Assembly (NCBI GenBank): GCA_036227345.1
Contig: CP109468.1
Location: 5,642,001 to 5,706,000, forward strand
Reading direction: 5' to 3'
From: Streptomyces sp. NBC_01463
Lineage (GTDB): Bacteria > Actinomycetota > Actinomycetes > Streptomycetales > Streptomycetaceae
Length of the DNA stretch: 64,000 nt
The notes beneath the pieces were generated by a model. The model did not search any database, was not told where the DNA came from, and worked only from the letters and a program-made list of their open reading frames with translations. Of the stretch, positions 50,804-58,908 are shown piece after piece. The first letter of the stretch is position 1, and each line of letters starts with the position of its first letter. The position numbers were made by a program, and so were the translations under genes.

Positions 50804-51664
50804 TTGAAGTTGCTTCGTGTGGGTACAGCGGGCGCGGAACGTCCGGCACTGCTGGACGAGGACGGAACCCTGCGTGACCTGTCGGGAGTCGTCGCCGACA
50901 TCGACAGCGCGCTGCTCGCCGACGAGGACGCGCTCGCCCGGGTACGGGCGGCCGCGGCCGCGCCCGGGGAGCTGCCCGTGCTCGACGCCGAGGGGCTGCG
51001 GGTGGGGCCGCCGCTCGCCCGGATCGGCAAGATCGTGTGCATCGGGCTGAACTACCACGACCACGCCACGGAGACCGGCGCCCAGATACCGACCGAGCCG
51101 ATCCTGTTCTTCAAGGCGCCGGACACGGTCGTCGGTCCCGAGGACACGGTGCTCGTGCCGCGCGGCAGCGAGAAGACCGACTGGGAGGTCGAGCTCGCCG
51201 TCGTCATCGGGCGCACCGCCCGTTACCTGGACTCGGCCGAGGAGGGGCTCGCGCACGTCGCCGGGTACGCGGTGGCGCACGACGTCTCCGAGCGCGAGTT
51301 CCAGATCGAGCGCGGCGGCACGTGGGACAAGGGCAAGAACTGCGAGACGTTCAACCCGCTGGGGCCCTGGCTGGTGACGGCCGACGAGGTCGCCGACCCG
51401 CAGGCGCTGCCGCTGAAGCTCTGGGTCAACGGTGAGCTGAAGCAGGACGGCACGACGGCCGACCAGATCTTCCCGGTCGGCGAGGTCGTGCGCTACCTCA
51501 GCCACTTCATGACGCTCTACCCGGGCGACGTGATCAACACCGGGACGCCTGCGGGCGTCGCGATGGGGCAGCCGGAGCCGAAGCCGTACCTCCGGGCGGG
51601 GGATGTCGTGGAGCTCGAGGTCGCGGGGCTGGGGCGGCAGCGGCAGGAGCTGAAAGGCGCTTAG
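50804..51664 (+). CDS. Fumarylacetoacetate hydrolase family protein
   Basis: A 286-residue metal-dependent enzyme of the FAH/acylpyruvate hydrolase family. It has an N-terminal beta domain, then CIGLNYHDHATETG, PILFFKAPDTVVGPED, the metal-binding WEVELAVVIG (Glu) and AHDVSEREFQ, and the C-terminal DVINTGTPAGVAMGQ. Relatives act on oxaloacetate, acylpyruvates or aromatic-degradation dienes. The TTG start at 50804 has GGGAGA about 10 bases upstream and begins the conserved KLLRVG strand. Confidence 0.92.
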   Translation: MKLLRVGTAGAERPALLDEDGTLRDLSGVVADIDSALLADEDALARVRAAAAAPGELPVLDAEGLRVGPPLARIGKIVCIGLNYHDHATETGAQIPTEPILFFKAPDTVVGPEDTVLVPRGSEKTDWEVELAVVIGRTARYLDSAEEGLAHVAGYAVAHDVSEREFQIERGGTWDKGKNCETFNPLGPWLVTADEVADPQALPLKLWVNGELKQDGTTADQIFPVGEVVRYLSHFMTLYPGDVINTGTPAGVAMGQPEPKPYLRAGDVVELEVAGLGRQRQELKGA

Positions 51665-51717
51665 GGGGTGGGCGGGGCGGTCCTCGGTCCCGGGTGCGCC
51701 CGGGGTCGCTTCGCCCT

Positions 51718-51764
51718 CAAGCGCCGGACGGGCTGAAGAGATGTCCCCAAGCGCCGGACGGGCT
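51718..51764 (+). repeat. Intergenic direct repeat
   Basis: CAAGCGCCGGACGGGCT occurs at 51718-51734 and 51748-51764, a 30-base period, between convergent genes. I recall this unit as a common dispersed intergenic sequence in Streptomyces genomes; its role is not known. Confidence 0.7.
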
Positions 51765-51815
51765 TGATTTTACCGGGCTGGGTGGTTCCCAGCTGGACCT
51801 GATGGCCCTAAAGAT

Positions 51816-51855
51816 CGGAGGGGTGGGGCTGCCACTGGCAGTCCCCACCCCTCCG
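51816..51855. terminator. Bidirectional terminator between FAH and UPF0303 genes
   Basis: A long hairpin: 13-bp outer stem CGGAGGGGTGGGG / CCCCACCCCTCCG with an inner CTGC/GCAG extension and a 5-base loop, between convergent stops at 51664 and 51872. Confidence 0.85.
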
Positions 51856-51871
51856 GGTGTGTCCGGGGTTC

Positions 51872-52351
51872 TCAGTCGCTGATCTTCGTCGCGAACTGTT
51901 CCAGCGCCTCGACCACCAGTGCGTGGTCCTCCGCCTGCGGCAGTCCCGAGACCGTGACCGAGCCGATGACGCCCGCGCCCTCGACCGCGATCGGGAACGA
52001 GCCGCCGTGTGCGGCGTACCTGTCCGGGTCCAGGCGCGAGGCCTCGTCGAACGTCGTCCCCTTGGCCCGGAACCGGGTCCCCACCAGGTACGAGCTCTCG
52101 CCGTACCGTTCGACGACCCTGCGCTTGCGGTCGATCCACGCGTCGTTGTCCGCGCTCGAACCCGGCAGCGCGGCGTGGAACAGCTGCTGTGCGCCTCGCC
52201 GGATGTCGATCGCCACCGGGGCGTGCCGCTCCCGCGCCAGGGCGACCAGCAGACCGCCGAGCGCGTACGCGTCGTCATAGCCGAAGTGCGGCAGGGTCAG
52301 CCGGCGCTCCTGGGCGATGAGCTCGGAGATGGTCGGAGCGGTGGGGTTCAT
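51872..52351 (-). CDS. UPF0303 / heme-degrading-domain protein
   Basis: A 159-residue cytoplasmic protein with the GlcG/HbpS-like fold of UPF0303: LARERHAPVAIDIRRGAQQLFHAALPGSSADNDAWIDRK, RFRAKG...FDEASRLDPDRYAAHGGSFPIAVEGAGVIGSVTVSGLPQAEDHALVVEAL. Annotated in many genomes as heme-degrading domain, but activity is unproven. Its ATG overlaps the stop of the Gfo/Idh/MocA gene (ATGA), so the two form an operon under the same control. Confidence 0.9.
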   Translation of the reverse strand: MNPTAPTISELIAQERRLTLPHFGYDDAYALGGLLVALARERHAPVAIDIRRGAQQLFHAALPGSSADNDAWIDRKRRVVERYGESSYLVGTRFRAKGTTFDEASRLDPDRYAAHGGSFPIAVEGAGVIGSVTVSGLPQAEDHALVVEALEQFATKISD

Positions 52352-53517
52352 GCGGACTGCTCCTCGGTGGCATGAGCGGTGGCGTGCGTGGCGGTGGACG
52401 CGGACGGCGTGGGCAGCGTGACCGTGACGCCCTCGCGGGCCGAGCGGCGGGCGGCCTCCAGGACGTCCAGCGCCGCGGCGGCCTGGAGCGCGGTCACCGG
52501 ATTGTCGCCCTTGCCGCGCAGCGCGCCGGCGACCGCCGCGTAGTACGCGGGGTAGTCGCCCGGCAGCGTACGGACCGGGGTGCCGCCGCCCGTGAGCGGG
52601 GACTCGCCCGAGCCCAGCCGGCCCCACAGCTCCTCGTTCTCCTCGCCCCACGGCCCGTCCGCCGACGGGCGCGCACCCTCGCGCAGTGCGGCCTCCTGGG
52701 GGTCGAGGCCGTACTTCACATAGCCGGCCGTCGAGCCGAGCACCCGGAAACGCGGGCCGAGCTGGGCCGTCGTCGCGCTGACGTACAGGTGCGAGCGAAC
52801 TCCGCTCGCGTGGGTGATCGCGACGAACGTGTCGTCGTCGGCCGCCGCACCCGGCCGGCGCACGTCCGACTCCGCGTACACCCGCACCGCCGGACCGAAC
52901 AGGACCAGCGCCTGGTCGACGACATGGCTGCCCAGGTCGTACAGCAGCCCGCCGATCTCCTGGGGGTCGCCCGACTCGCGCCAGCCGCCCTTCGGCTGCG
53001 GGCGCCAGCGCTCGAAGCGCGACTCGAAGCGCTGCACCTCGCCCAGCTCGCCGTCCGCGATCAGCGAGCGCAGGGTGAGGAAGTCGTTGTCCCAGCGGCG
53101 GTTCTGGAAGACCGAGAGCAGCAGCCCGCGCTCCTCGGCCAGCGCCGCCAGCTCGCGGGCCTCCGCCGACGTGCCGGCCACCGGCTTGTCCACGACCACC
53201 GGCAGACCGGCCTTGAGCGCGGCCGTCGCGATCGGGACGTGCGTCTTGTTCGGCGACGCGATCACGATCAGGTCGAGCTCGTCCGCGCGCGGCCACAGCT
53301 CGTCCGGCGAGGCGGCGAAGCGCACCCCGGGGAACTCGGCGCGGGCCTGCTCCCGGCGCTCCTCGTTCGACGTCACGACCGTGTCCAGGACGAGGCCGTC
53401 GGTCGCGGCGATCAGAGGGGCGTGGAAGACGGAACCCGCCAGGCCGTAGCCGACGAGCCCGACACGCAGGGGGGCCGGGGCCGTGCCGGACGTCTCGTGA
53501 GTCGCGTGGTCTGTCAT
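52348..53517 (-). CDS. Gfo/Idh/MocA-family oxidoreductase
   Basis: A 389-residue NAD(P)-dependent sugar or inositol dehydrogenase. It has the Rossmann motif VGLVGYGLAG, the family EKP-like motif in VVVDKPVAGTSAEA, FQNRRWDNDFLTL and GGLLYDLGSHVVDQAL. GLVGYGLAGSVFHAPL resembles the YvaA/scyllo-inositol dehydrogenase group, so the substrate is probably a polyol or sugar. The ATG lies 7 bases after CAAAGT, inside the palindrome shared with the ROK gene, and the message is probably leaderless. The UPF0303 gene is coupled downstream. Confidence 0.93.
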   Translation of the reverse strand: MTDHATHETSGTAPAPLRVGLVGYGLAGSVFHAPLIAATDGLVLDTVVTSNEERREQARAEFPGVRFAASPDELWPRADELDLIVIASPNKTHVPIATAALKAGLPVVVDKPVAGTSAEARELAALAEERGLLLSVFQNRRWDNDFLTLRSLIADGELGEVQRFESRFERWRPQPKGGWRESGDPQEIGGLLYDLGSHVVDQALVLFGPAVRVYAESDVRRPGAAADDDTFVAITHASGVRSHLYVSATTAQLGPRFRVLGSTAGYVKYGLDPQEAALREGARPSADGPWGEENEELWGRLGSGESPLTGGGTPVRTLPGDYPAYYAAVAGALRGKGDNPVTALQAAAALDVLEAARRSAREGVTVTLPTPSASTATHATAHATEEQSA

Positions 53518-53523
53518 GCGTTC

Positions 53524-53550
53524 CACTTTGGCAACGCTGTTGCCAAAGTG
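53524..53550. promoter_or_regulatory. ROK-repressor operator spanning divergent promoters
   Basis: A perfect inverted repeat with 12-base arms, CACTTTGGCAAC and GTTGCCAAAGTG, and a 3-base centre GCT. On the plus strand it contains -35 TTGCCA (53540-53545), 16 bases from CACAAT (53562-53567). On the minus strand it contains -10 CAAAGT, 17 bases from TTGCAC (53548-53553). Both divergent promoters would be closed by one bound dimer. Confidence 0.85.
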
Positions 53551-53573
53551 CAAGCGCAGGACACAATGGGTCG

Positions 53574-54761
53574 GTGAACAGGAGCAATAGCGGCGCGAAC
53601 CTGCCGACGCTGCGCAGCCACAACGCGGCGCTCGTGCTGGACCTGCTGCGGGTCGCGGGCGGGAGCGGCATCAGCCGGCTCGAACTCGCCGAGCGGACCG
53701 GGCTCACCCCGCAGGCCGTCAGCAAGATCACCGCCCGGCTGCGGGCCGAGGGCCTGGCCGCCGAGGCCGGCCACCGCGCCTCGACGGGCGGCAAGCCGCG
53801 GACCGTGCTGCGGCTGGTGCCGGACGCCGGGCACGCGGTGGGGCTGCACCTGGACCGCGACGAGCTGACCGTGGTGCTCGTCGACCTCGCGGGCGCGGTG
53901 GCCGAGAGCCGTACGGCTCCGCTGGACTTCGGTGCCCCGGCGTCCGAGGTGGTCGCGGCGGCGGCCGACGCGGTCGCCGCGGTCCGGGGCGACGGCGGCC
54001 GGCCGGTGCTCGGGGTGGGCGCCGCCGTACCGGGGCCGCTCGACCACCGGGGCGGGGTCCTGCACCGCGTCACCGGATTCCCGCAGTGGGACGGCTACCC
54101 GCTCCGTGACGCCCTCGCGGAGCGGACCGGGCTGCCCGTCGTCATCGACAAGGACACCAACGCCGCCGCCCTCGGGCTCGCCCTCCAGGCACCGGACTCC
54201 GCCGACTTCGCCTACCTCCACCTGGGCACCGGCCTCGGCTCAGGACTGGTGCTCGGCGGGGCGCTGCACCGAGGGGCCCGCACCGGTGCGGGGGAGTTCG
54301 GCCACCAGACCCTCCAGCTCGACGGGGTCCTGTGCAGCTGCGGCGGACGCGGCTGCATCGAGGCGCTCTGTCTCGCCGCCGTCCGCCGGGGCGATGTCGC
54401 CGAGGCCGCGCGGGTGCTCGGCACCGGCGCCGCCAATCTGATCGGGCTGCTCGACATCGAACGGGTCGTGCTCGGGGGGCGTACCGTCGCGGCCGATCCC
54501 GACGCGTACGTCCGGGGCGTGCGCGCGGTCCTGGACGAACGGGCCCGGCGCGACGGGGCCGACGGGGTGCCGGTGCCCGTCGTCGCCGCCGGGGGAGGGG
54601 ACCGCCCGGTCGCCGAAGGGGCGGCTCAGCTGGTGCTGGCCCCGCTGTTCGGCCGCGTCGGCGGTACGGAAGCGCATCGGGATCCTGTCCGTACGGAGCC
54701 GGGACGGGACTCCCGGACGGACCCGGCCGACCGCGCCCCCGACCCCGCGGAACTGGGCTGA
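53574..54761 (+). CDS. ROK-family transcriptional repressor
   Basis: A 395-residue sugar-responsive repressor. The N-terminal winged helix is ISRLELAERTGLTPQAVSKITARLRAEGL. The ROK kinase-like domain follows, with the AVPGPLD strand, DKDTNAAALG, LGTGLGSGLVLGG, EFGHQ and the zinc motif CSCGGRGCIEAL. As a repressor it would not be expected to act as a kinase. GTG 53574 is 6 bases after the -10-like hexamer, suggesting a leaderless message. It should control itself and the oxidoreductase operon through the palindrome between them. The Pro/Asp-rich tail is unusual. Confidence 0.93.
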   Translation: MNRSNSGANLPTLRSHNAALVLDLLRVAGGSGISRLELAERTGLTPQAVSKITARLRAEGLAAEAGHRASTGGKPRTVLRLVPDAGHAVGLHLDRDELTVVLVDLAGAVAESRTAPLDFGAPASEVVAAAADAVAAVRGDGGRPVLGVGAAVPGPLDHRGGVLHRVTGFPQWDGYPLRDALAERTGLPVVIDKDTNAAALGLALQAPDSADFAYLHLGTGLGSGLVLGGALHRGARTGAGEFGHQTLQLDGVLCSCGGRGCIEALCLAAVRRGDVAEAARVLGTGAANLIGLLDIERVVLGGRTVAADPDAYVRGVRAVLDERARRDGADGVPVPVVAAGGGDRPVAEGAAQLVLAPLFGRVGGTEAHRDPVRTEPGRDSRTDPADRAPDPAELG

Positions 54762-54910
54762 TCGAGCGGTTTCCGGCAGCCGGGCGGGCGGCCCTGCGGC
54801 ATGTCGGTGGCGGACGGTCCGTACGCGCGTGACAGCGTCGCGGTTCCTGCCGGTGAACTCCGGGCCCGGGGCGAGCCGACCGTTTCCGCGAGAAATGAAG
54901 GCTGTCCCCC

Positions 54911-56035
54911 ATGCCCCCCACCCCGCCCCCGCCGAATCCCTCCGCCGAGCCCCCCGAACCCCCTGCCCAGACGCGTCCGCCGTCGCCGCCGCCCCCTGCG
55001 GGCGGGCGGCCCCGGCACGGTCTCGCGCTCGGGCTGGCCGCGGCCAGTGTCATGCCCGCCGTCGTGCTCGGCGGGGCGGCGGCCGCGACCGCCGCCCCGC
55101 AGCGCAATCCGGCCGCCAGCCTGACCCCGGCGTCCATGGCGGGCTCCGTCGGTGCCGGCCAGCAGCCCGACTGCGGCGACCCGGAGGCCGCCGGCTTCCC
55201 GATCGACACGCGTATCCACGGAGGCCCGGACACCTACGCCTCCGGCGGCGGATACGGCACCTGGTTCCTCGACCTGACCAACACCACCGCGGAGTCCTGC
55301 CGCGCCATCCACCCCGTCCTGGTCCTCACCGACGAGGACCGTGCGCTGACCTCGGACCAGATCCAGCTGGAGTTCTCCGAGCGCGCCCACCCCGGCGTCG
55401 AGCACCGCGTCAGCTGGGAGACCACCGACCGGGACGAGCACATCGGCGTCTTCGGCGGTGAGGGCGACGGCTCCTTCGCCGGCTTCACCGTGCCGGCCGG
55501 GCGGACCGTCACCGTCCAGGTCAGGCTGGCGTTCACCTCCGACACCAGCCCCGGCCGGATCACCGCGAACGCCGCGATCGTCCAGCGGCAGCGCACCGAG
55601 AGCGGCAAGGGCGACGGGGGAGCCGCGCCGAAGGGCTCCGACGGGGAGTGGGTCGGCGAGTCCGAGGACTACCCGTTCACGGTCGTCGAGGACGACGGCA
55701 GCGGTGACAGCAGCGGGGACACCGGCGGGGACGACACGGACAGCGGGATGACCGCCGAGCCCGAGAAGAGCGGCGGAACCGGCAAGGAGAAGCAGGGCGA
55801 CGGCACCACCGGGCGCGAACCCGGGCGGCCCGACCCCCGCGCCACCACCGGGACCGGGAACGGGACCGGCACCCCGCGCCCGGTCGCGCCCGGCCGGGAC
55901 CCCGCGGGCGTTCCGGAGCTCGCCGCCACCGGGGCCTCCGTTCCGGTCCCCCTGTCCGCCCTCACCGTCGCGGGTTTCCTGATCGGCGGCGGGGCCGTCG
56001 TGCTGGCGACCCGCCGGACGCGCCGGGGCCAGTAG
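54911..56035 (+). CDS. Surface protein with LAxTG sorting signal
   Basis: A 374-residue wall-anchored protein. A Pro-rich N-terminus leads to a signal-like helix (GLALGLAAASVMPAVVLGGAAAATAAP). A beta-sandwich-like domain (about 95-265) follows, then a Gly/Asp/Thr-rich stalk. The end is LAATGA, a hydrophobic helix (LSALTVAGFLIGGGAVVLA) and RRTRRGQ, the three parts of a class E sortase signal. Likely substrate of the sortase at 46809. Ligand unknown. Confidence 0.85.
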   Translation: MPPTPPPPNPSAEPPEPPAQTRPPSPPPPAGGRPRHGLALGLAAASVMPAVVLGGAAAATAAPQRNPAASLTPASMAGSVGAGQQPDCGDPEAAGFPIDTRIHGGPDTYASGGGYGTWFLDLTNTTAESCRAIHPVLVLTDEDRALTSDQIQLEFSERAHPGVEHRVSWETTDRDEHIGVFGGEGDGSFAGFTVPAGRTVTVQVRLAFTSDTSPGRITANAAIVQRQRTESGKGDGGAAPKGSDGEWVGESEDYPFTVVEDDGSGDSSGDTGGDDTDSGMTAEPEKSGGTGKEKQGDGTTGREPGRPDPRATTGTGNGTGTPRPVAPGRDPAGVPELAATGASVPVPLSALTVAGFLIGGGAVVLATRRTRRGQ

Positions 56036-56143
56036 CCCCCGGACCCGGGCGGCGGCACCCGGGCCGTCCCCCCCCGCAGCCCCTCCGGCCGGCGCGCACC
56101 GGCTCGACCACCGGTGTTCATGTGCGTCTGCCACCATCGGGCC

Positions 56144-56908
56144 GTGGACTATCCGCACGGCCAGGCACCTGGCGCACCGATCCGCTCCGGCATCCCGGAG
56201 CACGGCCGCATTCCCAAGTACTACGCGGTCAAGGCCCAAGTCTCCGTCCTCGTCGACGAGCTGGGCGAGGGCGGCATGCTGCCGCCGGAACGCGATCTCG
56301 CCCTGCGCTACGAGGTGTCGCGCGAGACCGTGCGCCAGGCGCTGCGCGAACTGCTCCTGGAGGGGCGGCTGGCCCGGCAGGGCCGCGGCACCGTGGTCGC
56401 CGGGCCCAAGCTCGAACAGCCGCTCTCGCTCGCGAGCTACACGGAGGGCGTACGCCGCCAGGGCCGTACGCCGGGGCGCCATCTCATCGGCCTGGAGCAG
56501 TTCCCCTGCCCCGAGGCGCTCGCCGCCGAGGTCGGGGTGGAGCGCGGGGAGCCGGTCTGGCACCTGGAGCGGGTGCTGCTGGCCGATGACGACCGGGTGG
56601 GTCTGGAGAGCACGTACGTCAGCGTCGAGCGGGTGCCGGACCTCAGGGAGAGGTTCGACCCCGACTCCTCCTTCTACGCCTATCTGCACGACCGGCTCGG
56701 CATCTCCTTCGGTGACGCGGACGAGCGGATCGAGACCGTGCTCGCCACCCCGCGCGAGGCGCTGCTCATCGGGACCCCGCCCGCCCTGCCCATGCTGCTG
56801 ATCCACCGGATCTCCCGGGACACCGGCGGCCGGCCGCTGGAGCGGGTGCGCACACTGTTCCGCGGCGACCGGTTCTCCTTCACCGCACACCTCAGCGGAC
56901 GCGGCTGA
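56144..56908 (+). CDS. GntR-family (HutC/UTRA) regulator of the aminophosphonate cluster
   Basis: A 254-residue regulator. The winged helix is at residues 20-85 (LPPERDLALRYEVSRETVRQALRELLLEGRLARQGRGTVV), followed by a UTRA effector domain (about 95-245). HutC-type regulators bind sites like GGTCTAGACC. Two such sites, GGTCTAGTCC before the next operon and GGTCTAGGCC before the phosphodiesterase gene, lie in this cluster, so it most likely controls both. GTG 56144 is 7 bases after CACCAT, a weak -10. The frame is open to 56114. Confidence 0.92.
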   Translation: MDYPHGQAPGAPIRSGIPEHGRIPKYYAVKAQVSVLVDELGEGGMLPPERDLALRYEVSRETVRQALRELLLEGRLARQGRGTVVAGPKLEQPLSLASYTEGVRRQGRTPGRHLIGLEQFPCPEALAAEVGVERGEPVWHLERVLLADDDRVGLESTYVSVERVPDLRERFDPDSSFYAYLHDRLGISFGDADERIETVLATPREALLIGTPPALPMLLIHRISRDTGGRPLERVRTLFRGDRFSFTAHLSGRG

Positions 56909-56988
56909 ACCCGCACGGGCACGGACCCACCCCACGCGCCGAGGCGCGGATCAACTGCACGGATCGACTCACAAGGATAACGAGAACG

Positions 56989-57011
56989 TAACGGGTCTAG
57001 TCCAAGCTTGG
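56989..57011. promoter_or_regulatory. GntR operator before the aminophosphonate operon
   Basis: TAACGGGTCTAG (56989-57000) with GGTCTAGTCC (56994-57003), a near-perfect HutC-type palindrome, overlaps a second palindrome CCAAGCTTGG (57002-57011). The same 12-base core recurs at 62840. Confidence 0.8.
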
Positions 57012-57079
57012 GACCCAGTTCACCCTCCCGTTGCCGTACCGATCCATTCAGGCCATCCGCGCCGAGGAGCGTTGCCGTC

Positions 57080-58204
57080 GTGAGAGTCATCGTCGTAGGA
57101 GCCGGCGTGGTGGGAACCATGCACGCCTGGCACGCAGTGAACCGCGGCCACGAGGTCGTACAGATCGAGCGCGAGAGCGAGGCACGCGGAGCATCGCTCC
57201 GCAATTTCGGACAGATATGGGTCAGCGGCCGGGCCGGCGGCGAGGAGCTGGAGACCGCACTCCGCGCCCGTGAACTCTGGGAGTCCATCGGCGCGCGGGT
57301 GCCGGATCTCGGCTTCCGGGCCTGCGGCTCGCTCACCCCGGTGCGCACCGCACGGGAGACCGTCGTCGCCGAGGCGGCCGTGGCCCGTCCCGACGCGGCG
57401 GCCCGCGGCTACAAGCTGCTCACCGCGGGCGAGGCCCGCGCCCTCAACCCGGCCCTGCGCGGCGACTTCACCGCCGCCCTGTGGTGCGAGCGGGACGCGG
57501 CAGTCGAGCCGCGCACCGCCCAGCTCGCCCTGAAGCGGGAACTGCTCGCCTCCGGCCGCTACACCTACCTCGGCGGCCGCGAGGTGCGCGAGGTCGTCGG
57601 CACGGCCTCCGTCCGCGACGACCACGGGGACGTGCACACCGGCGACGCCGTCGTCCTCGCCACCGGCGCCTGGCTCGGCGGCCTCGTCCGCGAACTGGCC
57701 GGACCGGATCTGCCCGTACGGCGGGTCCGCCTCCAGATGATGCAGACCGACCCGCTCGGCGAACCGCTCACCACGTCCGTCGCCGACGCCGACAGCTTCC
57801 GCTACTACCCGGCCTACCGCGGCGAGGCGCTCGACGCGCTCAACGCCGGACAGGCCCAGGCCCCCACCGCCGCCGAACACCGCATGCAGCTCCTGATGGT
57901 GCAGCGCCGCGACGGCGGACTGACCATCGGCGACACCCACGAGTACGAGCACCCCTTCTCCTTCGACACCGTCGAGGAGCCCTACGAGCACCTCACCGCG
58001 GTCGTCGAGTCCTTCCTCGGCCGCCCGCTGCCGCGCATCCGCCGCCGCTGGGCCGGGGTCTACGCCCAGTGCACCGACACCGGCCGCGTCGTCCACCGCC
58101 AGCAGGTGCGGGACGGCGTCTGGCTCGTCACCGGGCCCGGCGGACGCGGCATGACCTGCTCGCCCGCCATCGCCGAAACGACCGCCAACGAACTGGGATG
58201 GTGA
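57080..58204 (+). CDS. FAD-dependent amine oxidoreductase (TIGR03364-type, phosphonate-linked)
   Basis: A 374-residue flavoenzyme of the D-amino-acid/glycine oxidase family. The FAD motif VVGAGVVGTMHAWHAVNRGHEVVQIER is at the very start, with VLATGAWLGGLV in the middle and TGPGGRGMTCSPAIAE at the end binding FAD. Members next to phosphonatase-like hydrolases are proposed to deaminate 2-aminoethylphosphonate or an N-methyl or hydroxy derivative to the aldehyde. That fits here, where the next gene is such a hydrolase, overlapping by 7 bases. GTG 57080 with GAGGAG about 10 bases upstream. Confidence 0.88.
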   Translation: MRVIVVGAGVVGTMHAWHAVNRGHEVVQIERESEARGASLRNFGQIWVSGRAGGEELETALRARELWESIGARVPDLGFRACGSLTPVRTARETVVAEAAVARPDAAARGYKLLTAGEARALNPALRGDFTAALWCERDAAVEPRTAQLALKRELLASGRYTYLGGREVREVVGTASVRDDHGDVHTGDAVVLATGAWLGGLVRELAGPDLPVRRVRLQMMQTDPLGEPLTTSVADADSFRYYPAYRGEALDALNAGQAQAPTAAEHRMQLLMVQRRDGGLTIGDTHEYEHPFSFDTVEEPYEHLTAVVESFLGRPLPRIRRRWAGVYAQCTDTGRVVHRQQVRDGVWLVTGPGGRGMTCSPAIAETTANELGW

Positions 58205-58908
58205 AGACGTTGACCAACGACACCGCGCTGAATCTGATCGTCCTCGACATGGCGGGCACCACCGTCGCCGACGGGGGCCTCGTCGAGCAGGCCTTCTCCG
58301 CCGCGGCCGCACGCCTCGGCGTGGAGCCCGGCTCCGCCGACCACGCCCGGAAGCTCGACTACGTACGCGCCACCATGGGCGAGTCCAAGATCACCGTCTT
58401 CCGCCACCTGTTCGGCGAGGAGACCCTGGCCCAGCGGGCCAACACCGCCTTCGAGGCGGCGTACGGCGAACTCGTCGACGGCGGCCGCATCGCCCCCGTC
58501 CCCGGCGCCCGCGAGGCCGTCGAACAGCTCACCTCCGAGGGCCGGACCGTGGTCCTGTCCACCGGCTTCGCCCGCACCACCCAGGACGCGATCCTCGCCG
58601 CACTCGGCTGGCAGGACCTCGTCGCCCTGACCCTCTGCCCCGCCGACGCCGGCGGCCGCGGCCGCCCCTACCCGGACATGGTCCTGGCCGCGCTGCTGCG
58701 CACCGGAGCGGTGGACGACGTCCGCCGGACCGTCGTCGCCGGGGACACCTCGTATGACATGCTCAGCGGGGTACGCGCCGGGGCAGGCATCGTCGCCGGG
58801 GTCCTCACCGGCGCCCACGACAAGGACCAGCTGACCCGCAGCGGAGCCACCCACGTCCTCGGCTCCGTCGCCGAACTCCCCGGACTCGTCGCGCGGGCCG
58901 AGGCATGA
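58198..58908 (+). CDS. Phosphonatase-like HAD hydrolase (PhnX-related)
   Basis: A 236-residue hydrolase that should cleave the C-P bond of phosphonoacetaldehyde or an analogue. The nucleophile Asp is in VLDMAGTTV; STGFARTTQD, GRGRPYPDM and VAGDTSYDML follow the PhnX pattern. Lys64 in MGESK aligns with the Schiff-base Lys of Bacillus PhnX (MGLLK). It overlaps the genes on both sides (ATGGTGA and ATGA), so it is tightly co-translated with the oxidase and the ABC ATPase. Confidence 0.9.
   Translation: MVKTLTNDTALNLIVLDMAGTTVADGGLVEQAFSAAAARLGVEPGSADHARKLDYVRATMGESKITVFRHLFGEETLAQRANTAFEAAYGELVDGGRIAPVPGAREAVEQLTSEGRTVVLSTGFARTTQDAILAALGWQDLVALTLCPADAGGRGRPYPDMVLAALLRTGAVDDVRRTVVAGDTSYDMLSGVRAGAGIVAGVLTGAHDKDQLTRSGATHVLGSVAELPGLVARAEA

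Noticed and set aside
51718..51764. Possible CRISPR from the 17-base repeated unit
   Set aside because: Only two copies and a 13-base spacer; no cas genes in the window.
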